From: Physcomitrium patens | Taxonomy: Eukaryota > Streptophyta > Bryopsida > Funariales > Funariaceae | Direction of reading: 5' to 3' | NCBI RefSeq assembly: GCF_000002425.4 | Contig: NC_037255.1 | Location: 10,186,436-10,250,435 of the forward strand | Length of the DNA: 64,000 bases | Part shown: in pieces, positions 49,051-62,800 of the stretch | Position numbering within the stretch: the stretch's first letter is position 1 | How the letters are laid out: each line of letters opens with the position of its first letter | The notes under the pieces: generated by a model | Told to the model about the DNA's origin: nothing | The model's database searches: none | The model's input: the letters and a program-made list of their open reading frames with translations, nothing else | Translations under genes and position numbers: made by a program

Positions 49051-49863
49051 TCACTTCATAGACTTAGATGTCCTCTCATACTGTTGAGCAGGTATTGATC
49101 TGACCGATTTGCTACGAACAACAAAAGCTTCTATCCTGCAGAACGAAGTTCGCCCTGCCATGGTGCTGGTACTTACAGGCTGAGGAATTGAAGGCCGTTC
49201 GACAATACAGGAGGCAGAGGTAGCACTTACAGTAGGAAGCTGTGGAGAACTGTTGGGAATAAAACTAGAACCACGAGCTTCATCTTCATTGACTGCTGAA
49301 ACAGGAAAGTCATTGACAGCAAGAGAGGCTACATTCTCTAAGGAACAAGGAACTAAAGGTCCACTACAATTGCTGTGGCCAAACTCGAAGTTCTCGGAGG
49401 CAAGGTCAGAATTCTCACAGGTTTCTAGTTCAGTACAAATGATGTCAGGAAGTTGGATCTGAGAGGACTCTTTGGCAGAAATGGAGACCTGAGTTTCTGA
49501 AATTGGTGTACACACAGAAGGATCAGGAAGCTTCAACTCATCACGACAGCTATGATATGAATCGACATTTTCTGGGGGATTGAATCTAAGGTTCAATGCA
49601 ACATCAAAAGGTGACGCACGAGTCACATGAGAAGGGACTTCACACAGCAGCCCAGGCACATGCTTATATTGGACTCCCCTGTCGATCCTGGTTGGAACAT
49701 CAACCTTATGTCTTCCTGGCAGGACTGCACGAGCATTAATCTGCTCTAGCAATAAGTCACATGCCTGCAAATGCTGTCTCAATCTGCCGTATTGCAACCA
49801 AAACGATGATCTCTGCCATGTCCGAAATCCCCAATGACACAAAGCTTCAGACTTATCATCCAT
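49051..49863 (-). CDS. Unrecognised Ser/Pro-rich protein (270 aa)
   Basis: Single open frame, ATG in a good context (AGCATGG), GC-balanced like the J-domain gene upstream and unlike the orphan gene downstream. Residues 1-75 are Trp/Arg/Leu-rich and look structured (HWGFRTWQRSSFWLQYGRLR, then LLLEQINARAVLPGRHKV). Residues 80-240 are Ser/Pro/Glu-rich and probably disordered. The end is basic (RSKSVRSIPAQQYERTSKS). No domain recognised. It starts 785 bases after the end of the OWL1-like gene on the same strand, so it has room for its own promoter. It might instead be a first exon of the gene at 42.7-48.3 kb, but no phase-matched donor stands out. Confidence 0.55.
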   Translation of the reverse strand: MDDKSEALCHWGFRTWQRSSFWLQYGRLRQHLQACDLLLEQINARAVLPGRHKVDVPTRIDRGVQYKHVPGLLCEVPSHVTRASPFDVALNLRFNPPENVDSYHSCRDELKLPDPSVCTPISETQVSISAKESSQIQLPDIICTELETCENSDLASENFEFGHSNCSGPLVPCSLENVASLAVNDFPVSAVNEDEARGSSFIPNSSPQLPTVSATSASCIVERPSIPQPVSTSTMAGRTSFCRIEAFVVRSKSVRSIPAQQYERTSKSMK

Positions 49864-50647
49864 GCTTGCAGATTTCTACAGGACTGAGAGTAATGCTTTT
49901 ACTAAAAATTGAAAAAGCAACTAGTGATTCAGATAATCATTGAAGGTAAACCACATGCAGAAGACCTCGTAGAATATGAAGAGAAGAACAAACACTCAAA
50001 ATGAATGCAGTGCATTTTAACGAAAACGAGATTACCGGGGAGAATGGCAAACAATAAATTCAAAAGTTCTTTAGTTTCAGCGTGTTGCTTTTTTGTGCGC
50101 TATCAAGAAAAATAAAATCCATGGGGGCTAAAATTTAACGAATCATAGGAAGAACATCAAGAGACTACTTAGTTCTGACATCCAAAAGAATCATAGCAAA
50201 GACCCGCAATTGTATCAACTCTCTTGCATAGTCTCATTTAAATGAGAACATCGCAACAATTGGGAATAGATTTTAAGTTTCAGTAACTTTTCCCACAATG
50301 CGAGACAAGCTGAAACTGCCTGCTTGAAACGCATCTCAAAGGGCGTGATATGGTTGAGTTAGCATTAATTATACGCTCAAGTAACTAGTCTCTGAATCAT
50401 AAAATCATGAAATACATCTTTTGCTTCTCTCATGAACAAATCAATCTCAGAAAAAGGCAAGACACGTTGCGGAGCTATTGGTTCGCATATATGTATGACC
50501 CAATTCTTTCAAGAAGATTACCCACCTTCATAGGAGTATCCTTCTAGAGTAAAAAGCAATTCAGTTCATTCAAAATGAGATTTGAAAACTCATGACCAAC
50601 TCAATGAAACACAAGATACATGCCAAAGAGAAGAAAGAGAAGGATAG
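49864..50647. other. Spacer: OWL1-like 3' UTR and promoter of the 270-aa gene
   Basis: No frame of interest. Must contain the 3' end of the gene ending at 50648 and the start of the one at 49863. Confidence 0.5.
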
Positions 50648-53600
50648 TTAATCCACTTGATCAAGGTTCTCTGACGAAGAATGTTGGATCCTATGTGCTT
50701 CCTGCGGTATCTTCAACTCATCGAAGTCTCCAACAACCACCTGCGCTCATCGACGCAACATCTTAGATGAAAAATATGAATGAGACATGTATCGCTTGTT
50801 TCTTAAAACTTGCAAGCACAGAAAATGTGAACTCAACACCCAACGAAAATTAAAGTCCATTGTTCATTTGCATCAAGTAAGTCCGTACCATTCCAAATAG
50901 AAGGATTTTATCCCACTCTTGTAGGCATTAATATATTTGCGTTGTTCCAGTTACAAAAAAGAAAAACATACCTCATGTTGACAACCTGAATAGCTATAAG
51001 CCACCTTCAACTGCTTTGATTTACCCGGGCATGGATCACAAAAACCCATAAGACCGGCCTTACTGATTCCTTCGTGCAGCTATTAAAACACCAACGCAAA
51101 GCATAAATTAAATGCTCTTGACAAAAATCCAGATACATTTCAGTAAGACTAAGTTCTAGGGTCCCAAAAGAGGGCTTCATAAAGCAAGAGAATGTTGGTT
51201 CCTTTTCCGGATCACCATGCTGAGCTTCAACCAGCACCTTGAAACTGTTCCTACGATCTAATTACAAGACTGATAAAGAAGAAGGTAAGCAAAGTGCAAA
51301 AGATACAAATACCTGAAGGCGTCCAAGATCATCAACCAAGAACTGTAAAGGAATGGCAACATCTAAATAGGGAGGAGGTAGATCCGCATCATTGTCTTCG
51401 GTGCTTGCAGACTTATCCACACAATTTATCTCTAGCTCATATTCCCTAATATCACCATAAACGGCTGCCAGAACAACTAACCCCTGCCGTTGTGCTTGCT
51501 TTTGTTTCTTCCTCTCTGCTACATTCTTCAATAATAATTGTGATTTCTCCGAAGAAGCCCTCGCCTCAATAACCTGGATGCAAGAAGACAAGATTACTTA
51601 ACTTATGACACAAAATAGAATACACAAGCAGCCTTCCAGTACTGAACTCATTGTTACGTCAGGAATTTTCCTCACTACGTTTGTGTTAAAGACTGAAAAA
51701 CAGATCAAACTTCGATTCAGAAAAATAGAATGTCCAGAGGTATGTAAGGGACGTTTGAAAGAATCATCGGAGTAACCTGTGTGTAAGTTGCTCGCCTAAG
51801 TTCCAGGCTCTTTCGTCTATTTCTTCGGAGGTTGTAAGGTTGAAAAACGAAGGTCTGAATATCGTGACAAAACACACGAATTCAGTATGCACGAAAGCTT
51901 ATATATTTCAAATTTTTATGACATCAAGTGTTCACAAGCTAAAAAACGAAGTCGCTAGTTGTGGATACACTCTTTCTCAATTTTTCGAAAGCGATAGGAA
52001 TTCAGGACATCAACCTGTAAAGATTGGTGTCCGAATAAACAAGAAGAGAAGGTACCTTAAGTATTGCGTAAATGGATGATGGCATAATTAAAGCACCAGC
52101 AGCAATATACGGATTCAATGTTGGGCAGAGCATAATCTGGTGAAACATTGGTGTACTATACCTCAATTTCATCCTTTGTAATTATTATTTAATGCACAAT
52201 CGATGGTTATCTAAAATGACCTCTGCATGATGACGTTCACAGAAAATCAAGCTGATGCAGTTCAGACATCTCACATCCTAACAATCACTAATCAAAACAT
52301 GTAAAACTTCTAGTCGATAATCACCAGATTACACATCCAGTATGTAGAGACTAAGAAGACCACTCACAGGAAGGACGAACTTCTGGCCTCCTCGGGTGAA
52401 TCGGACTTTCCAAGAAACACCCTGCAATACAACTCAGTGAAAATGCTAAGGGGAGGACTTTCAAATTGCAAGCTGGTGGATGTGAAGAAAGAATGCAAAG
52501 GTCATCAAAGACAATATAACTAGCTTCAACTAGCAAGATCGCAAAGAAAACGAAAATTGGTTATAAGACACAAAAATCAATACGCACACTGCTTGCAAGC
52601 AATTTCAATTACCGTGCGGCATGTAGAAGATTTTCTTTAGATACACCTCAAAAATTAAGAGATTTTGGAAATTAAAGATTCAGAATCTAATAGATGCAAT
52701 TGAAAAAAGTGGTGTGAAAACCTGAAGTCCAAGCACGCAGAACATGGCAGCAGAACTGTGCTCAGAAAGTCTTCTCTCCCCACCCACCTTAACTTCTACT
52801 CCAGTGCTGAACCATTCACAAAGAAAGAAAAGACAAAAAAAAAAAAAAATTCCAAGAACTCATTGAGCAAATACTGTGAAAAATATGAACATTAATATAA
52901 ACTAGCTGCGATTTTTGTCACAGAACAACAATCTGAAAGATCGCTTGCCCGAGGAAAAACGATCATTCTAAGAATGGTAGCATCCTCTTCACAATTCATA
53001 CAATATGGATGGCTTGGAATAATTAGTGAACATTTGAGTTGTTTTCCACCAAGTTGATGCCTCAGATGTCGGTAAGTGTTACCAACCTGCCGATTTTTCC
53101 GGAGAGTCGACCTTGCGACTTGGAAGAAAAATGGCGAATGTATTGACCTGATACTCCAAAGGTGGTAGGACCTACCTTCAGAATCACCAAGTAAGCAAAG
53201 TTCACTTAGTCAGAGGTTTCTTTGAGTTGCAGATTCTAAATTACACAGTGATGTTGTAATGATAATTGCCATCCACTTCAGCAGCAACAAACTGATTCAT
53301 CCAGTAGTTCATACCCACAATCAATGCGAAAAACTCCAGTTATCAGTGATATGATCAAGTTTTAATGCAATCTGATCAGTGTGGAGTATATAATACACTG
53401 TATGAAAGTACTCACCTATATTTGCACAGCAATACAGTTCTCACAATTAATACCTTCACATCTGCTGAGCCAGCATTTTTCTTGCCATATTTACGCAAAC
53501 CGACTGAGATTCCAGTATCTGACCCAATAACTAGTTGTATCTGTACATTTTCAACACTAAGATCATGAGTATCCGAAACTGTGAGCCATCAATACATCTC

Positions 53601-56135
53601 AACATTTCACAAGGAAGAGAATCACTTGTTCTCCCTTGATGGCAATCTGATGATGAATTAAAAAGGAAAATAAGAAAACCCCACTCACATTGCCTGTAGT
53701 GTCCTCTGTCAGAAGGCGTGACCAATTATTTGCTAACGTGACTGAACCATCCCTCAACGAAACTGATAATCCTAAAGTCCCCCTTGAATGTGTAGAAAGT
53801 TGCCTGCAACCACCAAACTCAGCATTTTGAGTCAAGAACTACCATAAAGCAGTTTCTCACTGCAACGAACCAGATTAATAAAACTAACACCAATCTTAAA
53901 TCTCCTTGGACCCGCAACGAACAGAAAATCTCATTTACAATGAAAACCACATACCTTGAAGTTTGTAGACTCAAAATCGAGCGGAGCCCAGCCATAGCTA
54001 GAAATTCTACCGTTGATATTGGTGAAAGTTGGCGCCTTAAACCCATTGTCACAGAGCCCCTGCCTAAACCACTCCTCAAAGCCATATTCCCTCCCAACAT
54101 GACGGTATCCCTTTTCGATACCTGTGCTTGCACTAGTGTTGTCATAGCCATGCTGCACGAAAAACAAAATTTAAAAGATAATCGATGGACAGCTACAAAT
54201 AAAGGTCCGAGAAATTTGTGCATGGATGCAACTTTCTCCTCAATTCATAAATTTACAGCCGTCAACAGTCTCCAACTTGAATCTAACCAAATGCCTCGAG
54301 AAGCCCTCCGAAATGTAAGTAAACATTGAACGGGGACCAGGCAATGAAGTACATTAAATTATGATCAGAGAACAAACCCGCTCATGCTTAGGGGATCATA
54401 CGATTCCAACACTGGTAGTAAGGATAAGTTCATTAGCAATGATCCTCTGTGGTGGACATGAGCTGCCAATCTGCTCTCTTCTTGGCGTTGCTGTAAGCGT
54501 TCAAACTCAGCTCTAACCTCATGTCTTGATTTCAACTTCGGACCTAACTCTAAACCTGAAGTTAAGCCTTCCATTCCGTAGACATCATACACTTGCCGCT
54601 TTCGCTCATCACTCAAAATTTCGTATGCCTCCCGAATCTTCTGGAAATTTTGAGTAGCAGCATCCTGCATCTGTTGATAACTAATAAATCAAGATGAGTA
54701 TAATAACAGTTTCTCAAATGGGGATCCAGTCACCTTGAACCAAGATCTTTTGCTAAGTACACAGGATAGTGTAAAGTATATAACGTAGTATATAGCTCCA
54801 GAAATCGTTCACTAAGTTCATATACAACTCTTGAGCCACATAATTCAAACGCACGCCGCTTTGTGTCTTCAGGTCGACAAGAACATACGAACGAGAGCAA
54901 GAGTCCTGGCGTGTACACAATCTTCAAAGTATGACCAGTGACCAATAGCAGAATCTGTAGAAGTGGAGGTTCCGAACTCAAAAAAACGACATGGGCGAAA
55001 TCTAAAACAAAGGAAGCGGCTTTGAGCGACACATACGATTCAGTAATACCTGGAAAACAATCCCGCCATTTCCTTGACAAGAAGGAGTACATCACTTTGC
55101 GTTGCCAAACAGCCGATAGGTTGAGCACGAAATTCATGCAATTTCACAACGTACACAACAACTTATGAACCTAAGAAACCTCACGACTCAGAAAAGAACC
55201 GCAGGCATTTTAATCCTTGAGCTGCCCTCAACGTCATGACTTCACAATCATTAAGAGTCATCAAGCAACGTTTGCACGGGAAAGAACTTTCTACGCAAAA
55301 AACCACAGGATTGAATTCTTTAAAAATACTATAGAAGGATAACTGCACATTCAGAGTGTTGTACCGCAACTAAATGGGGATTGCAAGAGTCGGGATTTAA
55401 GATAGAGGATTTCATGAGTGAAAAATGCAGACGATGACTGCTAGGTTGACGAACTTGATTGTCAATTGCAACTAATGACTGTTGACTTCACACTTCCGAC
55501 GCACGCAGCTAATAAAAAATGATTCAACAGCATGTCAACCTGATTTAACCGCAACTCAATATTCCAGTCGAACGGCACCTCTAACTAAACGTGTACACAA
55601 CTATTACACTTAATCTTGACTGTGTTCTGAGACCAGAGTCCAACCTGGATTCTCTTAGCTTCCGCACAAACATCCTCGATGAATATAATTTACCCAAGAT
55701 TTCAACAAAATCAAATAAAACATCAACCAAATCCAAAGGATGATTGAGCGCACCACAAAAAGCAGAAAAGGACATGATATTACGACCAGAAAACCTTCAA
55801 ACTAAGTTTGAGACCCTACAACAGTCATTGCGCATCTCACGAGAATCTGACAGTTATTCTGTGAGGAAGCTCCACTCTCTCATCATGCCCTAATTACGCG
55901 AACATCTTCATGCTTCCGGCAGATTCCGACACCAGCCCAAGCTCGCGACAAAACCTGATACCCAAAAGCGGAGGAGTAAAACCTGCAGCGTCTGGTGCTT
56001 GTCAGGGTGGTAAATTTGCGCCCAATGTCTGAAAGCCCGCTTCACATCATCGTCGGAGGCCTCAGGAGATAAATGCAGCAGAGCATAGAGCTGTCGATCG
56101 GGTGGCCAATGCCGCTCTCGCTCCGAAGTCTCCAT
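50648..56135 (-). CDS. OWL1: OWL1/DNAJC11-type J-domain protein (564 aa, 13 exons)
   Basis: Exons: 56135-55983, 54670-54378, 54152-53955, 53803-53689, 53540-53454, 53175-53087, 52806-52722, 52421-52368, 52136-52056, 51854-51777, 51573-51313, 51079-50972, 50740-50648; all introns GT/AG and all phases fit. The J domain covers about residues 15-86, with HPD at 43-45 and [16 protein letters not shown], then [12 protein letters not shown]. The middle is the beta-rich region of the DNAJC11 family ([26 protein letters not shown]). The C-terminus is DUF3395, with [14 protein letters not shown]. It would act as an Hsp70 co-chaperone. Arabidopsis OWL1 (538 aa) is needed for responses to very low light, and animal DNAJC11 is a mitochondrial membrane-organisation factor. 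The light role in this organism is inference. Confidence 0.93.
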
Positions 56136-56600
56136 GACTCCTTCTAACAGACAATCCTTCCTATCGTCAAATCTGCTTCCACTTCCCTAGCAATACGCCA
56201 TCCAAGCCATCCCCGGACGGTTTCAAGTTACTCCAAGCTCAAAGGGAAGCAGGTCTAAAGGCAGAAACCCCGATCCAAGGCAGCGAGAGCGCAATGCAGC
56301 GCGATCGAGGCTGCGACCATGAGGGCAAAAAAATTAAGAGAGGGAGAAAGCTCGCGAAGGAGGGGGCGAGGGGAATTCAAGGGAGGGTGGGAATGGAGAG
56401 TCGCGCGGAAGGTGCGAGGAAGGTGCCCTCGGCCCATGGTTCCATGGAGGCAAGACTTGCTCGGTTTCTCAACTACGACGCAACCAACGTCTTGTCAGCC
56501 CTCCCGCTCCCAACCACCGTTCCCCGCGTTCCCAACCATCGTTTTCCGCGCTCCCAGGCGGGGAACTAAGCTGTTGGATTCCTTATGTATGATTTCTTGT
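56136..56600 (-). promoter_or_regulatory. Promoter and 5' UTR region of the OWL1-like gene
   Basis: GC-richer than its surroundings. Frames here on both strands are low-complexity. The boundary to AT-rich DNA at about 56580 marks the likely promoter edge. Confidence 0.4.
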
Positions 56601-57064
56601 CTAAGGTGGGTCAATTTAGAAGAAAGGTGGGCCAATTTAACAATTCTATATTTTATACTATACTTGATACAAATACAATAGTGAGAAGAAGTAGGCACTC
56701 AACTGTCTTTTGTATTATAGAAAGGAAAATTTAGCAATATAAAGTATTTTTAAATATTACTAAATATTAATGTAAATAATTCCATTACACTATGATTGTA
56801 TTGAAAAATTAATAGTCATTAATATTTTTTACTTTAGAGTGGGATTTTAGTCTATTTTAATTTAGAATAATTGGACTCTATTAAAGATATTAAAGGTTTT
56901 GCCTCTTGATTATATGTACAATATATGAGTTTTATTAAGATTGAATATAACAAGTGAATGTCAAGTTTATATGCCCCACAAATCTTGTAAAGAAGCCTTT
57001 ACAATGTTATAAATGAGTTTCTTCTTTTCTTTCTTCTTTTTGAAATTCTTGTTTTTGTTTTTGA

Positions 57065-57156
57065 ATTGCATAAATTATAAATTTGATGAATTTTTTAAAA
57101 CTAATTGCATAAATTATAAATTTGATGAATTTTTTAAAACTAATTGCATAAATTTT
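57065..57156 (+). repeat. 39-bp tandem repeat, 2.4 copies
   Basis: Units start ATTGCATAAATTATAAATTT at 57065 and 57104; a partial third starts at 57143. The first two are identical. Confidence 0.9.
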
Positions 57157-57380
57157 CATAAGATTTGAAGTTGTGGATTTTTTGTTTGATTTGTTAAACA
57201 ATGGATATTTAAAAGATTTATTTATAATTTAGGTCCAATTTTATAACTAAAAATATATAATTTGTGAATAAATTTATTGTATTTTTGGAGGTCTCAAGTA
57301 CTTTTTTAAAAAAAAGTTTGAATGAACTATTAAGCATGACACAAGATAATTCAAGCATGTTACTGATACCACAACAATTT

Positions 57381-57663
57381 TATGCTATTGCCACCACAAC
57401 TTGCCATCTTCTACATGTCATCACAATTTTTGCTAATGTCATCACATGTTGCCCTGAACTTGTATTGCACATCACAATATACTTTATAAAATATTAAAAT
57501 TTACATCTATAAAGAATATACATTTTATATACTGTGATGTACATTAGCAATGTACCATAAAGTGTATTATGGTGTATAATGCTAGTTTAGGGCAACTTGC
57601 AGTAGCTTTAGTAAAAACTATGATGATACGTAGTAGATGACATATTGTGGTGGCATTAGCAAT
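57381..57663. repeat. Long imperfect inverted repeat (MITE-like)
   Basis: Left arm 57381-57488 and right arm 57557-57663 are complementary along about 105 bases with roughly one difference in four or five. Matching blocks include TGCCACCACAA/TTGTGGTGGCA and GTTGCCCT/AGGGCAAC. The spacer is about 68 bases. No coding capacity. It could be a foldback MITE or a source of small RNA. Confidence 0.7.
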
Positions 57664-58402
57664 ATCCTAATTCAATTGCATTAACTAATTCAATATAGAA
57701 TTTATAAAATTAATAAATTCAAGGATCAAATAATTTGTCATCTTTAAAAATATTAATGATTAATTTGAAGAATGCAAACACATTGAAAATTTACATTTAA
57801 AATGTATATTTGAAATAAAAATATTTATTTTTTTTTCTTTTTTTATAAAAAATTAAAATGTCAACAATATATATAATTATCAATTTTAAAATGAAACTAT
57901 CTTGAATTTTTTAAATGAATTTACTACATGTTTTTATTTGTTTGAACTATACTTTATATTCTTGAAAATTGCTTAATGAATCAGAATAAAATCTATATAA
58001 ATATAAGTATATATAAAATAAATTAAATATTAATTATAGATGCTTTCCAAAGGATAAAATAATGTGTAATTTACACTTATTGTATAAGTTCAAAGAGGAT
58101 ACAAAATATAAAGAAAAATTGCTTAAACAACTTGTAAGCTTTAACACTACTAATTATTAATTTTCTATAGTATTACATATATATGATTTCAGTACATAGC
58201 ATCGTGACATGAAGAAATAAATGGTATTCTCACCAGATATGTTTAGATTTTACTAAAACGAATGAGAATATACATATGGACAAAGATCGCACATAAACAC
58301 TTGGATTCGAATAAGTAAAACGTGTTTATTATTTGGTTCTTTAACTTTAAAAAGAAGAATGATATCCATGTGATCTCCAACAACAAAATATGAAAAGAAT
58401 TC

Positions 58403-58457
58403 TGAGAGAGAGAGAGAGAATGAGAGAGAGAGAGAGAGAGAATGAGAGAGAGAGAGA
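58403..58457. repeat. (GA)n with GAATGAGAG interruptions
   Basis: GA tract about 430 bases before the CP12 start codon. Confidence 0.9.
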
Positions 58458-58882
58458 TTAATCTGAAAAGACTCCCAGGGAAGGCTCCTCATCACTTTCC
58501 GAGCCTACGTACGTGAAAGTAGGGCTGGCAAAAGTAAGTGTACATCAGCTCTACTACTTCCAGGATAAAGGATAAGTGGGGGATGAACTCAGATGGGAAC
58601 GAATGAATATTTTTCATCCATACGTCAATAAATTAATCCATCCGTCCGCCCTCTTTCCTACCTGTGTCGTCCCTGCTCCGCAGCGTTGTCCACCACAATT
58701 TCATTTTGCTTTGCCATCGCAATCCGCAGAGATATCTTCCTGATGTTTCCTCGATCCCTAGACTTCATCTTCTTCCACTTTGCGCCTCTCTCTCTCTCTC
58801 TCTCTCGTAGTAGTACTCTGAATTTGTGTGCTTTGCGGAGGTCTGAACCGATATTCCCCCATCCTTTGCCAAGTTAGGAGCT

Positions 58883-59816
58883 ATGGCGGCCCTCACTGTG
58901 GCTTCCTCCGCCTGCGCTGCCTTGCCCGCTGCGCCCGTTGCTTCCCTCTCGCAATCGACTTTCTCCACCGCTTCAACTGTCCGGATGACGCCCTTGAAGG
59001 TAAACAGGCGGTTGTGCGTCGTTGCCATGGCTACTCCCCCGAACCGGGAAGACGTCAAGGACAAGGTGAGTACCCTCGCGTTTGTCTGACCATAAGGTTG
59101 GCCGAGAGATGCCTTTGATCGTTGTGCAGTGTTTGAGATTGTGGCTACCATGCGCGTCGTGATTTTTGTTTTTATTAACGGTTTGTGGTTTTAACCGATT
59201 CCTTAGAGTTATGCATTCTGAGTGTCGCACTTTGGAATTTGTAGAAATTTATCTGTTCATAGTGGCTGAATGAGAATTTAATTCTGACTCAATCTTGGCT
59301 AAGATTCCTACAGGTAATGGATCTTGTAATAGTGGTGACAGTACAGTGGTATTTGCAATGAGTGAGCGTTGAAATAGTGGCTGTATTCTCTTGAACGAGG
59401 CTTACAGCACTGTGCAATTCCCTTGCCGTTGGCTCTGCCTCCTTACACTGGCAGCTTTTATCTTTCATTAGGGATGATTATTTATTTATATCCCTCGAGT
59501 GTTGTTACTAGATTTTTGTCCTTGTAGAAAACTTCCTTTTAAAACTTGCGAATCGCAATTCATCTCCATCGATCCTAGCGATTGGCAACTCACTGAACTT
59601 TCTTCTGCACAGATTCCTAATGCTATTGCTGAGGCTCAGAAGGCCTGTGAAGAGGATCCTACTTCTGCCCCATGCGCCGTGGCATGGGACGAGGTGGAGG
59701 AGTTAACAGCTGAGGCTGCCCACCAGCGCGACCGAGAGAAAACCTCAGGCGACCCCCTTGAGAAATACTGCGCAGACAACCCCGAATCTGATGAGTGCCG
59801 AACATATGAGGATTAG
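58883..59816 (+). CDS. CP12: CP12, redox regulator of the Calvin cycle (128 aa)
   Basis: Two exons, 58883-59065 and 59613-59816 (phase 0, GT/AG). Residues 1 to about 50 form a chloroplast transit peptide (MAALTVASSACAALPAA, then RRLCVVAMA). The mature part carries both CP12 cysteine pairs, C73/C82 and C114/C123, the core AWDEVEEL at 85-92 and the conserved end CADNPESDECRTYED. CP12 is a small disordered stromal protein. When oxidised it ties phosphoribulokinase and NADP-glyceraldehyde-3-phosphate dehydrogenase into an inactive complex, and thioredoxin releases it in light. Every residue needed for that is present. The intron falls between the N-terminal linker (EDVKDK) and the first Cys pair. 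Confidence 0.97.
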
Positions 59817-62800
59817 AATACAGGAATGTGGTTGCTACTGGTATTTTACATGCAACACTGCGCTGCGTTAATTTGGAATGAGCGTTTTCTAGGCTGTATA
59901 CTATACGCGGTGCTACCGTTGTACAGAAGTATTGGTATTCTTTAGAGGAGTATTCTGGAATCCAAGTTTTTCTAACCATCTAAACCGCACTCCTGATTTC
60001 CACTCCTTCTGGGCACTTGTGACATGTAATTCCCCCTCAATTTCGTGCTATATTTATTCGTGACCGTGGAATATGTATGCCAATTGTCAGGGCCATTGGA
60101 CACTTATCTTGAAAATTTCCGAAATGTTGGACAACGAATTACATTTACCAGCTCTCCATTACAATCCCGAACCGAGCGAATAACCTAGCAGAGGTGATGG
60201 CAATGCTGCGGTTTGAGAAAAACGAATTATATTTAATTTGTCGTTCATGCATTCTTACAGAATTTTTGAAATTGCCAATCAAACACTGCTGGCACACCTG
60301 GATTGATTCGCAGTAGTAGATATTGTTTTCGCTGAAGTCTATTCTACTAATAAATACACTCATGCTGTCGGGCGTTACTGGAAAATTAATGACATGAGGT
60401 ACATTTCAACTTCGTCACATGCATGAATTGAGCGTGCTCATAGTATCTGCTCAACCTGAACTTGTTCCCCTGATAGTTGCAAACTATACCATATCCGTAG
60501 TTCTAATGTAAGCTGAAAGCAGCGAGATGTGTGCATGGATAGCTCATTATGGTGGAAATCAACTGTCAGCATACAAGACCTTGGATAGTCGAGGCCAATC
60601 TGGTCTCGTCGTAACCTTGGTGAACGGATCATGTGTCAGAGGTGTATGGCCCAGAATGTCATTTCAGGTGATATTCAAGCAACTCGGTGTCTGAAGCCAT
60701 GGATCATCTCTTCCATTCTACACGCCCCCGCCTCACGTTTGGCATTCAGAGGAGGTGGGTTCCTGGCAATCCTCGCAGTCTCTGCAACAACTTCCATTTC
60801 CTGGGACTGTCCAATGTAGTTGCAAGTTATCTGCCACTACTCGTTGATAAATACCATCAACTAAAATAGACGAGTTTCTATATCCATGGACAGTACGAAA
60901 GTTTATTTCTTATGCTTAATTTAAGCAACTTCTTAATAAAGTGTGAATGATATTCTTAAATACAAAGTTAAATAAAATAAATAAATAATAGTAATGATAT
61001 TTCATCTTGGAAGTTACATCACATAATTTTACATGATATTAGAGCAAAGTGTTGCCCTAGTTTCTACTAGCAACTAGTTATTGTCTTCTTGATTTACAAA
61101 AAATACTTTATTTGTATAATTATCTTTTAAAATATTCTTATTTACTCACCGATTGTTTTATTACATAATAATTAGGCAATCAAGACTATGCCTAAAATTA
61201 TTATTTATTGGTTATCATAATATCTTATCTAGACTAAGTTAAATGTTCTATATTAAATGTATTAATTGATCCATGCTTAAAGAAACTAATACTCATAGAT
61301 ATGCATTAGATTATTTGTTTGCTAGAAACAATACTTGTTAAACCAAGAACTATAAGCCTTGGTTGACATTCATACAAAACATTTTTAAAAAAATAAGATC
61401 TTTGGAATTTAGTGAAAAGATGATCATAAGAAGATTGTTTTACAAAACTTTATAGAAAAAATAAGAAACACAAGCCAAGCAATTAGATAAATCTTAGAAG
61501 TTGATAGATAGAAGATAAAGAAGGTTAAAATAATATTTAAAATTTCACTTAATTCCAACTTTTATCTATATATCAATGACTTTTGAAATCTTTGTAAGAC
61601 TTAGAAATTTCTTAGCAATTTATTTTAAATATATATTATTTTTAATATTATGATTGTAATGAATAAATAAAAATATCTTAAAATAAAAATTATATATATA
61701 TATATATATGTACTGATTCATATATCATTTAAATGATATTATTTATAACTTGAGATCTATTTCATAGTTACAAATAAATAAAATAATTATCTATTGCATA
61801 TTAAGTCAACTTCTTTGTAGCTTTGACATTCTAATTTCTTAGGTATAGTTAAAATAATGATTTCCAATCTTCTAAGAACTTTAGAATTAGTTGCACATGC
61901 ACACTATTGAGTTTTTATTACAAAAAATATCAAAAACTATCAAATAAAGTGTTAATACTTAAAATTTAGAGAATGTGCAACAAAAGATTTTTTGAGATTT
62001 ATAATTTATAGAGTTAATTGAACCAAAGGGATTAAAAATAGAAAAATAGATAATAATATAATTTATTATATATATAAAAAAACCAAGTATATATCACAAG
62101 TGTGCAATGCATTTAGTTTGCTTATTTTATAGCTATATATCAACCTATTTGTAAATTTTGCAAATAATGCTAGAAGAGCCATTAGAGCATACAGTGCTTA
62201 TTCAACAAAATAATGGTTCAACTATTTTTTAAAGATCAATTGAACAATTATTAAGACAATAATTTGAAGGAATATCTATATTTATTCTTTAAAAAACGTC
62301 TTAATAATTGTGTTATAACCATATATATTAACTCCAATAATTACCTAAATAATGTTACAAATATCCAATACAAAGATTTAAAGAATATTCTTAGAATATT
62401 CTATTTAGTTTTAAAAGATTCTAAAAGATTCTTAAAATATTCTTAAAATATTTCAATAAAATATTCTAAAAAGATTTTTAGAATCATCTAGGAGGTTTTT
62501 AAAATATTCTAATATATTTTAGAAAGTTTTAAGAAGATTAAAGAAGTTGTTTAAGAAGCTTCTTAGAATTGCTTTGTCTCCAAGCAATATGAAAACTTCT
62601 TGAGAAGCTTCCTAATATCTAGTATACATTAAAGTTGAGGTTGAGGAAATCTGCAATCTTGATAATACATCTTTTGGAGCTTTAGCACACCATTCTTAGT
62701 ATTGATCTTATATTCATCTAGTTTAATGAAGTTTTTATTAGCTTTCTTGTTGAAACTCTTCTACTCAATTTCTTATTCAATCTTGTATATAATGTGTGCA

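Larger units (their letters stand above)
56601..58680. other. AT-rich spacer between OWL1-like and CP12 genes
   Basis: No gene. Holds a 39-bp tandem repeat, a long imperfect inverted repeat and a GA tract, listed separately. Confidence 0.6.

Noticed and set aside
61045..61075. GATATTAGAGCAAAG resembling a copia-type primer site
   Set aside because: No LTR end beside it and no copia coding blocks downstream.
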